This document shows, piece by piece, positions 9,389-17,447 of a DNA stretch of 64,000 bases. A model generated the notes under the pieces. That model was not told the origin of the DNA, made no database searches, and saw nothing but the letters and a program-made list of their open reading frames with translations. Origin of the DNA: Treponema vincentii (lineage in GTDB: Bacteria > Spirochaetota > Spirochaetia > Treponematales > Treponemataceae); NCBI RefSeq assembly GCF_010365865.1, contig NZ_CP048020.1:1426001-1490000 (forward strand), read 5' to 3'. How positions within the stretch are numbered: position 1 is the first letter of the stretch; every line of letters starts with the position of its first letter. The translations under genes and the position numbers were made by a program.

Positions 9389-9988
9389 CTATTCCGCATC
9401 ACTTCCGGTTGCTTCGATGACGGTTTCGGTAATGATCCCTTCCGCTTCCGGTTTACGGGAATAGCTGACGGAAAGATTCTTACCGCGGTACGGAAAATCA
9501 TTGAGTTTTTCAATAATTTTATCTGCATCTTCATTCATTACCTGCACGAATGAGTAATTGTCGAGAATGCGGATATCGCCGATTCGTTCGCGGCTTATGT
9601 CTGCATTTTGGATAAGCAGCGTAATAATATCACGGGGAAATACACGGCGGCTTCTGCCGACACTCATAAAGATGCTCACCGATTCGGACGGTTCAAGCAT
9701 CGGGCGTTCTACCGGCGGACGATCGGAAAAATAACCTCGTGAACGATCTCCGAAACGGGGATTCGGACGCCGACTATACGGTTTTGAGCGGGGGAAGGCA
9801 GAGCCTTCAAATTCTTTGATTAAATAAGCAGCAATATAAGAACGCAGCGTAAAGGGTACATTCTTTCTGAAAATCTTACGATAGGCGTTAAGGACATCCG
9901 GATCTTCTTCCGTTTTAACTGTTTCTACTGCTTCTTTAAGAAATGCGGTGATTTGTTCTTCATTTAATGCGGGGGTATGTTTTACCAC
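9389..9988 (-). CDS. DbpA RNA-binding domain protein (stand-alone)
   Basis: 199-residue protein starting at a GTG with AGGAG six bases upstream. Residues ~1-65 are helical, ~66-100 are Arg/Pro/Ser-rich and likely disordered (RSKPYSRRPNPRFGDRSRG), and the C-terminal ~80 residues form an RRM-like DbpA C-terminal domain (SIFMSVGRSRRVFPRDIITLL ... IRILDNYSFVQV ... SYSRKPE). In DbpA/CsdA helicases this domain binds structured RNA; here there is no DEAD-box helicase core. It is cotranscribed with the LptC-like gene. A role as an RNA chaperone or ribosome-assembly accessory protein is inference. Confidence 0.72.
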   Translation of the reverse strand: MVKHTPALNEEQITAFLKEAVETVKTEEDPDVLNAYRKIFRKNVPFTLRSYIAAYLIKEFEGSAFPRSKPYSRRPNPRFGDRSRGYFSDRPPVERPMLEPSESVSIFMSVGRSRRVFPRDIITLLIQNADISRERIGDIRILDNYSFVQVMNEDADKIIEKLNDFPYRGKNLSVSYSRKPEAEGIITETVIEATGSDAE

Positions 9989-10122
9989 AATATTCTCCTC
10001 TTCAACTCAGCTCCGCCTCATCGGAGCATAACATAACTGAAAATCATTCATCGTGCGCCGGATTAACCGACACTGTAATGCGACAATACTGCCATAGATA
10101 GATAATTTACTCAAGGGCAGGT

Positions 10123-11046
10123 TTAATTTTTCCTGACGATGTTCAAAATATCTTCTTGCGTTAAGGCTGTAACTATAATGTAGTTAGCATCTATAAATCG
10201 ATATTTGCCTTTCGGCAGCCGTGCTATAAAATCGGAATATTCTACCTCTCCTGCCTGCTGATAAGAGTCTTTATCATCGGGATCGCCGTTTATAATCATT
10301 AAGGCTGCTTTCCAAGCGTTTACATCTTCATTTTTTACTATGTTTATATTCTTGTATTCCACGCTTGGTTTATAGGGCAAAATGGTTTCTACGTCTTGGG
10401 TGAGGGCATACATTCCAATAATTTGTTTAGTGTTCTTATCCTCAAAAAACATCTGATTTGCTGAAAAAGCGTCTAAATACTGAATCTCTTTATAGAATGT
10501 GCTAAATGCCGCTATCGGATTTTCAGCATTTAGAAATCCTTCTATAATTTTTTTGTTCAGCGCAACTTCACGGAAAATGCCCAAACTGATGTATTCTTCT
10601 GAATCTTTATCAAAACAAGATTTTATTCCGAATAAGATATCATCGGTATAATTGAATTGTTCAATGTTCTCAGCTGTGAAATATTCATCTCTTTCACTTA
10701 CAATATCACTGCCTAATTTCTTTGCCAGATCTTTGATATATTTTAAAGCAACTTCCCAGTCTTCTTGTGTGCTTGGGGTGAAAATTCTCACGGCATATTC
10801 ATTGAGATCCTTTTCAAAAGAAAGTTCAAAACCGCGGGAACTCCGTTCATATACTCCACAGAGCAAACATTCATAATCTGCAATTGATGAGTTATAGAAT
10901 TCCTTTGCATCAAAATCATCTTCTGTCTCATCAAAGGTAAATTGCTCTATTTTTTGTGAAGAAAGCGCTAAGCATTGTTCCACTGTCATAGGAGCCTTAC
11001 TTCCCAAAATACTTTTTTTGTTTTTAATATAAAACGATATGCTCAT
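10123..11046 (-). CDS. DUF4299 family protein
   Basis: About 307 residues, predicted soluble and acidic. I start it at the ATG at 11046, preceded by GGAG seven bases upstream; a longer frame to 11094 lacks a site and adds unconserved residues. The opening MSISFYIKNKK and the overall length fit DUF4299, a family of unknown function seen mostly in Firmicutes, so transfer is possible. There is no signal peptide, membrane segment or recognisable catalytic motif. It is separated from the upstream lipoprotein gene by a hairpin of family B, which argues that it has its own transcript. Confidence 0.6.
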   Translation of the reverse strand: MSISFYIKNKKSILGSKAPMTVEQCLALSSQKIEQFTFDETEDDFDAKEFYNSSIADYECLLCGVYERSSRGFELSFEKDLNEYAVRIFTPSTQEDWEVALKYIKDLAKKLGSDIVSERDEYFTAENIEQFNYTDDILFGIKSCFDKDSEEYISLGIFREVALNKKIIEGFLNAENPIAAFSTFYKEIQYLDAFSANQMFFEDKNTKQIIGMYALTQDVETILPYKPSVEYKNINIVKNEDVNAWKAALMIINGDPDDKDSYQQAGEVEYSDFIARLPKGKYRFIDANYIIVTALTQEDILNIVRKN

Positions 11047-11081
11047 TCGTTTCTCCATGTACTTTAGGTGGTATGTTAGAT

Positions 11082-11125
11082 GGGAATGTCTCAAAACTCA
11101 AAAGTCGGTTGCTTTTTCGCCATCC
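11082..11125 (-). terminator. Hairpin repeat (family B) after the 11131-13011 gene
   Basis: Imperfect stem GGGAATGTC / GCCATCC around an inner AAAAGTC...GCTTTTT pairing, ending six bases from the stop of the upstream minus-strand lipoprotein gene. It is a diverged copy of the hairpins at 23437, 57963 and 63789. Confidence 0.5.
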
Positions 11126-11130
11126 TTGCC

Positions 11131-13011
11131 TTATTGGATATTGATATAAAAACCGGTGATATACCGTATCCGTGCATCCGCTTCCGCCCAATACTTACTT
11201 TGCGGAAAACCATCTGTAAGCGTTTTATATGCGTCGAGGGCAAGTCTGATATTGCGCATGGAACCGTTTAATTCATACGCGCGTCCTTTCAACAACCACC
11301 CTTCATCCAATTTCTCTTCCGCAGTGGTAAAGAAATTGTTCAGATATGTTAAGGCCTTGCCTGCATCCGCAGCTGCGATTGCCGTACGTGCCTTTTCGAG
11401 CAATTGATCGGGGCTGAGTACTTCTTCGCTTGCTGCTGTGGGGCTTTGTCCGGTTGAATCGCCGGTATTTCCGGCAGCTGAGGATGCGGCTTCCGCCGTT
11501 CCGGCGGTCATAGCCTGTTCCGAAGTTTTGCTTTGCGAACCGGTACTCGCTGTTTGCGGAGCTTCGGAGGCTGCTTGTACCGTGTGTGTTGTCGTGCCGG
11601 TTCCGGTGTTTGCGGTCGAATTGCTTGACGACTGAGAAGCGGCTGCTTGCGTATTTTTGTTAGCTTGCGCTTCTGTCGTATCGGAATCCGCTTCGGTTTG
11701 ATAGTCCGGCGCTTTTACCATTGCTTTCGCTGCGGTTGAGCGGGCGGCGCTCACCGATACAGCTACCGCATCGGTGACAAACTCATTGGTAAATACGTCG
11801 AAATAGGAGAAATGGAGTATATAATCCCCTTTTTTCTCCGCTGTAAACATAAAAATCGAATTTTCATCCTGTAGTTTCCGCTGCTCATACTTTAATCCCG
11901 GTTGGGAAGTTTGTTCGCCGACATAGACCCATCCGTGCCCCGGATAGGTGAGCTCTAATCGCTGTTTTTCTTCGACTGCAACCATGCGCGAAACCTTGGG
12001 CTTTTGTTCGGTTTCCGGTTCTTTGGAAAGCGCAACGGTAAATATTTGCGGAGAAAAAAGGTCGCGCATTTCTTCCTGGAAGGTCGGTGGAGGTTCGTAG
12101 CCGTGGCTGCCGCCCTGTTTTTCAAAATCACTGATAAGATCCGCAAGCGTTGTTTCGTACGCCGGTACGTTCTGCTCTACAGAAGGGACGGGCGTGTCTG
12201 CGGCTGCAAGCGGTACCGGTTCGCCCGTAGACGGAGCTGTCGGAACCTGCTCGACGGCTGTATCTGCCGTTGTTGTGGGCTGTGGCGTGTTCTCGGTGGC
12301 TTTAGCGATATCTGCTGCTGTCGTTGTCGTGTTCTCGGCGGTTACGGTATCGGAATTGGAAGCGGCCGATTTCAGCTCACCGGCAGTTTCGGCAGGTACA
12401 GACTCACCGGCTGCTGCAGTAGGCTCTGCCTCACCGGCGGTTTTTGTAGGGACAGATGTATCGGCGGCAGCAAGGGCAGGGGAGGCGGCCGCAGTCGAAT
12501 CCTGCACGGTCGTCTTGCCACTATTTTCTTCGTTCTGTACAACTGCCTCGCTACTGTTCTGTTTGGAATGCTGTGCAGCTGCTGTTACCGTTGGTTCGCT
12601 CTGTGCTTTCGCGGCGGTTTTATCTGCGGCAGTGTTCTTTTGACCGGCCGTTTTACCTGCGGTAGCTGCCGGAGTATGTTGCTTTTGAGATACGGCTGCG
12701 CCGCTGGTTGCCATACCTTTGTTGGCTCCTACTGCTTCCGATGCAGGCGTTCTTTTTTGCCGTTGGGATACGGTCGCGCCGGATACGGTATCGATTGTCG
12801 CACCCGATACCGCATCGGGCTGCATTGCCGGTTTTGTCGGCTGCGGAGACATTGTATTGTCGGTGTGAGAATCCGCTTCTACAGCGGGTTGTTCCTGCCG
12901 CGAAGGGGTATCCTGCGGCTTTTCCGCAGCGGTCTTTGTCGTACAGGCGGTAACCGGCACGAGGAGTAATACGAGAAGGATAAGGCAGGGCGGATAGATC
13001 GATTTTTTCAC
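11131..13011 (-). CDS. Ala/Thr-rich lipoprotein with C-terminal TPR-like domain
   Basis: About 626 residues. I chose the GTG at 13011: it overlaps the upstream stop as GTGA and has GGAGAG six bases before it; an ATG at 13026 lacks a good site. A signal peptide ends at the lipobox VTAC. Roughly residues 20-290 are low-complexity Ala/Thr/Ser/Glu, probably an extended linker. A compact ~130-residue beta domain follows (LELTYPGHGWVYVGE, GDYILHFSYFDVF). After a second low-complexity stretch, the last ~95 residues are TPR-like (LLEKARTAIAAADAGKALTYL ... LLKGRAYELNG), similar to YbgF/BamD repeats. The role is unknown; the context after smc and a small TM protein suggests an envelope-spanning scaffold. 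Long open frames on the opposite strand are by-products of codon bias. Confidence 0.75.
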   Translation of the reverse strand: MKKSIYPPCLILLVLLLVPVTACTTKTAAEKPQDTPSRQEQPAVEADSHTDNTMSPQPTKPAMQPDAVSGATIDTVSGATVSQRQKRTPASEAVGANKGMATSGAAVSQKQHTPAATAGKTAGQKNTAADKTAAKAQSEPTVTAAAQHSKQNSSEAVVQNEENSGKTTVQDSTAAASPALAAADTSVPTKTAGEAEPTAAAGESVPAETAGELKSAASNSDTVTAENTTTTAADIAKATENTPQPTTTADTAVEQVPTAPSTGEPVPLAAADTPVPSVEQNVPAYETTLADLISDFEKQGGSHGYEPPPTFQEEMRDLFSPQIFTVALSKEPETEQKPKVSRMVAVEEKQRLELTYPGHGWVYVGEQTSQPGLKYEQRKLQDENSIFMFTAEKKGDYILHFSYFDVFTNEFVTDAVAVSVSAARSTAAKAMVKAPDYQTEADSDTTEAQANKNTQAAASQSSSNSTANTGTGTTTHTVQAASEAPQTASTGSQSKTSEQAMTAGTAEAASSAAGNTGDSTGQSPTAASEEVLSPDQLLEKARTAIAAADAGKALTYLNNFFTTAEEKLDEGWLLKGRAYELNGSMRNIRLALDAYKTLTDGFPQSKYWAEADARIRYITGFYINIQ

Positions 13012-13352
13012 GGAACACTCTCCCATAATTTGTTCATTTGCCGCTCATTTATATCGTGCAGTTTTTGCATCTGCTCCGCATCGGGAATCGTATACCAATA
13101 CTGCAAATCCGAATCAGTCCAGATTTTCTTTTGTTTGCGCGAATATTGTACCGGCGGAAGTTCAAGCGGCTCGTCGGGAAGCATAAAAATCACCGGATCG
13201 ATTGAAATCATTACTTCATCAGGATCGACACTCGGCTTTTTTGTTCCGCTTAGTAAAATAATCACGGAAATAATCAACATGATAATCAGTAAACCGAGTG
13301 CAGAAGCTAGAACGATGAGCTTATGCGTCCGAATCGTTTCTATGATGTTCAT
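13008..13352 (-). CDS. Small single-pass membrane protein of unknown function
   Basis: 114 residues with one TM segment at about residues 11-35 (a run of Leu/Ile/Val ending in LLSG) and a ~75-residue hydrophilic C-terminus containing several Trp/Tyr residues (DLQYWYTIP). The ATG at 13352 has AGGAGG nine bases upstream and lies inside the end of smc (32-base overlap); its stop overlaps the next GTG as GTGA. The three genes are therefore translationally coupled. No family recognised. Tight linkage to the downstream lipoprotein suggests the two form an envelope complex. Confidence 0.75.
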   Translation of the reverse strand: MNIIETIRTHKLIVLASALGLLIIMLIISVIILLSGTKKPSVDPDEVMISIDPVIFMLPDEPLELPPVQYSRKQKKIWTDSDLQYWYTIPDAEQMQKLHDINERQMNKLWESVP

Positions 13353-16269
13353 CCGGCTGTTCCTCCTGAATTGTATGTCGTCGTTTCGGCGGCCGCGACG
13401 GAATGTAGATACCTTCTTCAGGTTCTACATCCTCTTCTATAAAAGTATCGGCATCTTCTTCCGCTTTCTCCTGCTTTAATAACTCAATATCATTATCCAA
13501 TTTGATTGCAATGAGTTTGGAGACGCCTGATTCCTCCATCGTAACACCGAGCATGGTGTTTGCGCCGAGTACCGTTTTTTTGTTATGGGTGATGACGATA
13601 TATTGGCTGACATTCGCAAAGCCGGACAGGGCAGTAACGAAGCGGCTGACGTTCTGCTCGTCAAGCGCAGCATCTATCTCGTCCAAGAGACAGAACGGGG
13701 ATGGTTTAACCATGTATGTTGCAAAAAGGAGCGCCACCGCCGTCATGGATTTTTCTCCGCCCGATAATAGACCGATATTCTCCAGCTTTTTCCCCGGAGG
13801 CTGCGCGAAAATCTCGATGCCCGATTCCAATACCTGCTTGGGATCGGTTAGCTTAATTTCCGCCCTGCCGCCGCCGAAGAGCCGCCTAAACATATTGTGA
13901 AAGTTCTTTTTGATCTTATTATAGGTTACAAGAAACAGCTCCGTAGACTCCGCCTTTATTTCATCCGTAATCCGCTGCAAATCCGAACGGGCTTTATCAA
14001 GGTCGTTGATTTGTCCGGTCAAAAAATCAAATCGGGTCTTTACTTCTTGGAATTCCTCCGGAGCCATCAGGTTGACACTGCCGAGGTCTTTCAGCTGTTT
14101 GCGCAACTCGGCAAGTTCCGTCCGTAAATCCATCGGGGAAGCGGTGATTTTATACATCCGCTCTTCAAATTCCATCAATTCACGCGAATGGGTTTCTCTA
14201 AAGTTGTCTTTGACGTTTTTGATTTCGATTTCAAGAGTTGCCGTATCGACATAATACTTTTCGATGAGTGAATTATGCTTGGCAAGTTCCGCATTGAGCG
14301 TTTTCAGCGTCCCTTCGTTGCTCGAAAGCTCGTTGTTGCGGGAGGTGATTTCTTTTTCCAGCTGCTCGAGCGCTTCGGTCAACTGCCGCCCCTTGCGGTC
14401 AATCGACGCAATTTCTCCTTCAATTTCGAGGAGCTGTTCTTTTACCTCGTCAAAGCGTTTTTGCTCCGTATACAGCTCGTTTTCAAGATCGCGGAGCGCG
14501 TTTTGCTGTACCGTCAATTCTTTCCGCAAAAACGCCGCTTGCTGCTCGGCAGCGTCTGATTCAGCCTTCATCTTGGTTTTATGGATACGGAGATCTTCCA
14601 ACGTTTTCCGGTACTCGTTTATTTTTACTGCGAGCTGCTCGTTTTCGGTATGTAGACTTGCTATCTTTTTTCGTTTTTCTTCTATTGTATTTCGATTTGC
14701 TTCGATTGCCGCATCAATACTGCGCTTTTGAGTGATAATACCTTCCGGTGCTAAAAAATCGTCGATAAAACTTGCAGAAGATTTTTTGTACTCCTGCAAA
14801 TATGTTTCCAGCGATTCGGTTAAGCCGAGCAGCTCGGTAAACGACTGTACGGCATTGTCGGCAAACAGCGCAGTCTCTTTTTCAGTATGATCGCTGAGTG
14901 CGGCAAAGTCCGAAAAGATATTCTTGCGGCCGTTTAACAGCACCTTGATTTGACTGATGCAGTCAAAAACCTGTTGTTCCAGCTTGCCGCGTCCCTGCGC
15001 CGAATAACCTGCTGCGGAAAGGTTCTTATCCAGTTCCGTAACGATGTCTTCGGTGATGGCGCGGAGCTCGGTTTCCATACCGGCGCGTTTTTTATCGAGG
15101 TCTTCAATCTGTTCCTGCAGCGTCATACGGGCGGTGTCGTTATCGGTAATTTTTTGCGACGCAAGCCGGAGACTTTCTTCAAAGTCATCGATATTTTTTT
15201 GAATATCCTGCACTTTCTTTTTAAAGTCGTGCACCTTCGCATCCTGCTCTCCGGCGTCCTCTTCAAGGTTTTCGATACGCTCTTCAAGCCCCGTCTTGCG
15301 CAGCTCCAGCTGACCGAGTTTGGTTTTAAGCTCGGTTTGCCGCTCTGCCTGTAAACGCGCCTGATTTTCCTTTCCGCGCTTTTCGATGGCAAGTCCGTAA
15401 ATCTCTTTTTGATGTTCGTCGAGCTTTTTTTCCAAGCTGTTGACTTCGTCCATGTTCTCGGAAAGCATTGTATGGATGGAATCGATTTTGGTCTGTACAT
15501 CATCGCGCTTAGCTTTGGCTTCTTTTATGCTTTCCTCGCGTTGTGCGTAGTCGTCGGTGAATTTTTTAAGGCGCAACAGCTGGATATCGAGGTCGTGTTC
15601 AAAGATGGCATCCCGCAGCGACCGGTGCTTGACGGTTTTTTCCGCCTGTACTTTCAGAACATCGTAGGAGCGGCGTACCTCTCCCAATACGCCTTCCACT
15701 TGACGCATATTTTCTTCGGTCTTTTGCAGTTTTCGCTCCGCTTCGGCACGGCGTACTTTAAATCGCGTAATACCGGCGGCTTCTTCAAACAAATAGCGGC
15801 GGTCTTCCGGCTTGCTGGAAAGAATTTGGTCGATCTTTCCCTGCTCCATGACTGAATACGCCGCCTTTCCGACACCCGTATCCCAAAAAAGCTCCCGCAG
15901 CTCTTTGAGCCGCACCGGCGTATTATTGATAAAATATTCGCTTTCTCCCGACCGGTAGAGCCTGCGCTTTATGGCAATTTCACTTACTTCAAGATTTAAC
16001 AATCCGTTTTCGTTGCTGATAGTCAGCGTAACTTCCGCCACATTGAGCGCCTTCCGCGACTCGGTGCCGTTAAAGATAACGTCTTCCATCTTCTCCGCAC
16101 GGAGCGTTTTTGACGCCTGCTCACCCAACACCCACTTCATCGCATCGACGACATTGCTTTTACCGCAGCCGTTCGGGCCGAGCAAGGCGGTAATACCTTC
16201 CGCAAATTCTATCCGCGTCCTATCCGCAAACGATTTAAATCCGAATATTTCAAGACTTTTAAGAAACAC
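13321..16269 (-). CDS. smc: Chromosome segregation protein SMC, short form with atypical hinge
   Basis: SMC-family ATPase that organises and segregates the chromosome. The head halves are canonical: Walker A GPNGCGKSN near the N-terminus, signature LSGGEKS and Walker B CLLDEIDAALD near the C-terminus, with the conserved LGSVNLMAPEEF before the last head segment. I prefer the GTG at 16269, giving VFLKSLEIFGFKSF as in other SMCs; an ATG at 16311 is the alternative, and neither has an ideal ribosome site. The length of ~982 is about 200 residues below most bacterial SMCs. Between the coiled coils (about residues 410-530) I see a helical segment instead of the glycine-containing hinge domain. An acidic/basic ~65-residue tail follows the head. 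Confidence 0.92.
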   Translation of the reverse strand: MFLKSLEIFGFKSFADRTRIEFAEGITALLGPNGCGKSNVVDAMKWVLGEQASKTLRAEKMEDVIFNGTESRKALNVAEVTLTISNENGLLNLEVSEIAIKRRLYRSGESEYFINNTPVRLKELRELFWDTGVGKAAYSVMEQGKIDQILSSKPEDRRYLFEEAAGITRFKVRRAEAERKLQKTEENMRQVEGVLGEVRRSYDVLKVQAEKTVKHRSLRDAIFEHDLDIQLLRLKKFTDDYAQREESIKEAKAKRDDVQTKIDSIHTMLSENMDEVNSLEKKLDEHQKEIYGLAIEKRGKENQARLQAERQTELKTKLGQLELRKTGLEERIENLEEDAGEQDAKVHDFKKKVQDIQKNIDDFEESLRLASQKITDNDTARMTLQEQIEDLDKKRAGMETELRAITEDIVTELDKNLSAAGYSAQGRGKLEQQVFDCISQIKVLLNGRKNIFSDFAALSDHTEKETALFADNAVQSFTELLGLTESLETYLQEYKKSSASFIDDFLAPEGIITQKRSIDAAIEANRNTIEEKRKKIASLHTENEQLAVKINEYRKTLEDLRIHKTKMKAESDAAEQQAAFLRKELTVQQNALRDLENELYTEQKRFDEVKEQLLEIEGEIASIDRKGRQLTEALEQLEKEITSRNNELSSNEGTLKTLNAELAKHNSLIEKYYVDTATLEIEIKNVKDNFRETHSRELMEFEERMYKITASPMDLRTELAELRKQLKDLGSVNLMAPEEFQEVKTRFDFLTGQINDLDKARSDLQRITDEIKAESTELFLVTYNKIKKNFHNMFRRLFGGGRAEIKLTDPKQVLESGIEIFAQPPGKKLENIGLLSGGEKSMTAVALLFATYMVKPSPFCLLDEIDAALDEQNVSRFVTALSGFANVSQYIVITHNKKTVLGANTMLGVTMEESGVSKLIAIKLDNDIELLKQEKAEEDADTFIEEDVEPEEGIYIPSRPPKRRHTIQEEQPDEHHRNDSDA

Positions 16270-16410
16270 CCTGTCTATTAACTCCTCAAGAACTTGCCGT
16301 TTCCCATTCATTCAAGATAATCGGCAATCTTTTGTATTTTATACTTTTTTGAGGATATTGTGAACATCCGGCCGAAGGAAATTTTATGCTGTTATGGAAA
16401 ATAGATCTAA

Positions 16411-16449
16411 AGGGCATCTCTAAAAACCTCAGTTTTTAGAGATGCCCTA
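16411..16449. repeat. Hairpin repeat family A, copy in divergent intergenic region
   Basis: Arms AGGGCATCTCTAAAAAC (16411-16427) and GTTTTTAGAGATGCCCT (16432-16448) pair fully. It lies between divergent smc and the C39-like gene, so here it cannot simply be a gene-end terminator. The region 16320-16656 has no gene: it holds this repeat and the palindrome array at 16499-16632. Confidence 0.6.
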
Positions 16450-16498
16450 AACTCTTACTAAGCAGGTCAAAAAGAAGTATAGTGAATATGGACGTTTA

Positions 16499-16632
16499 TT
16501 TTCAGCCGCTGAAATAGCGCGGCTGAAAAACACTGCGAGTTTGCCATTCGGCAAACATCGTAGATTATATGTGCGCTATCGCGCACTAATTGAACAACTT
16601 CCAAAATTGACACTTTGTTCAGTTGTTCAATT
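16499..16632. repeat. Array of four different perfect palindromes
   Basis: Four successive hairpins of unrelated sequence: TTTTCAGCCG/CGGCTGAAAA (16499-16529), GTTTGCC/GGCAAAC (16539-16556), GTGCGC/GCGCAC (16571-16586) and AATTGAACAACT/AGTTGTTCAATT (16588-16632). They are immediately upstream of the ribosome site for the C39-like gene. The layout resembles the array at 28811-28951. Confidence 0.6.
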
Positions 16633-16656
16633 TTAAGGGAGGATAGAAAGCAGCAG

Positions 16657-17313
16657 ATGCGGAAAAAAGTACTCGGAGGGATAGGTTTTGTGTGTCTGAT
16701 TTTGATGCTCTTTTTATTTGCATTCGGACGATCTTTTCCTTCGTATATACGAATAGATACACCTACATATCCGAATAGTTTCGTTTTGAACCTTGACGAT
16801 AATTTATTTTACCGGCAAACACTGAATAATTGCAGCCCTTATTCGGTGATGGCTGTAATTAACGTTTTAAAAAGCGAAGTAATCTCTCCTGAACTGCTTG
16901 CAAAGGAAATGAGATGGCGAATGCATAAAAATTTAACATTCCCTATAGGATTAATAGAACTCCTACATAGATACGGTATAGGGGCAACAGAGTATATTTT
17001 AAACGGTAAAACAAGTGATACAAAGATTCATTGGATAAAAGAAACGATTGCAAAAGGTTCTCCCATAATTATGCTCATAAAAATCAATCATGTTCAACAT
17101 TATGTGACAGTCTTAGGGTATGATGAGCATGGTTTTATGTTGTATGATTCACTGCAAAAGAAAAATATTGAAAATGGACGAAAAACTTTTATTGATGAAG
17201 GCTGTCTTGTTGGTAATAGATATTATTCGCATGAAGAATTAATCGATTTATGGAATAATGGCGGATATAAAATATTTTTCAAGAACTGGGCTATAGTTTG
17301 TAATCGGTATTAA
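16657..17313 (+). CDS. C39-like peptidase family protein, membrane-anchored or secreted
   Basis: About 218 residues. I start at the ATG at 16657 with GGGAGG at 16638-16643; the longer frame from 16615 would begin inside a palindrome. A hydrophobic N-terminal segment (about residues 8-25) is a signal or anchor. The catalytic-domain pattern of the papain-like Peptidase_C39_2 family is visible: Gln/Cys in QTLNNCSPYSV, His in HVQHYVTVLGYD and an Asp in LYDS. Family members cleave peptides or process leaders, but many are uncharacterised. The usual CGP is CSP here. It stands alone, AT-rich, behind the palindrome array. Confidence 0.65.
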   Translation: MRKKVLGGIGFVCLILMLFLFAFGRSFPSYIRIDTPTYPNSFVLNLDDNLFYRQTLNNCSPYSVMAVINVLKSEVISPELLAKEMRWRMHKNLTFPIGLIELLHRYGIGATEYILNGKTSDTKIHWIKETIAKGSPIIMLIKINHVQHYVTVLGYDEHGFMLYDSLQKKNIENGRKTFIDEGCLVGNRYYSHEELIDLWNNGGYKIFFKNWAIVCNRY

Positions 17314-17447
17314 ATCGCTTTTTATAACGCTTACAGTGAAGATAATAATAAGTAAAAGCAAGCAAGAAAATCAACATACAGAGGCAGAACACACGATATA
17401 AAAACAATTTTCCCAAGAACTAATTGTAAGTACGGGGAGTACCCGAT

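Noticed and set aside
12004-12969. 321-codon plus-strand frame opposite the Ala/Thr-rich lipoprotein
   Set aside because: Cys/Arg/Gly-rich translation of the complementary strand of low-complexity Ala/Thr codons; no ribosome site or homology.
11131-13011. Mucin-like surface repeat protein
   Set aside because: The low-complexity region lacks a regular repeat unit; the C-terminal TPR-like domain and lipobox fit a periplasmic lipoprotein better.
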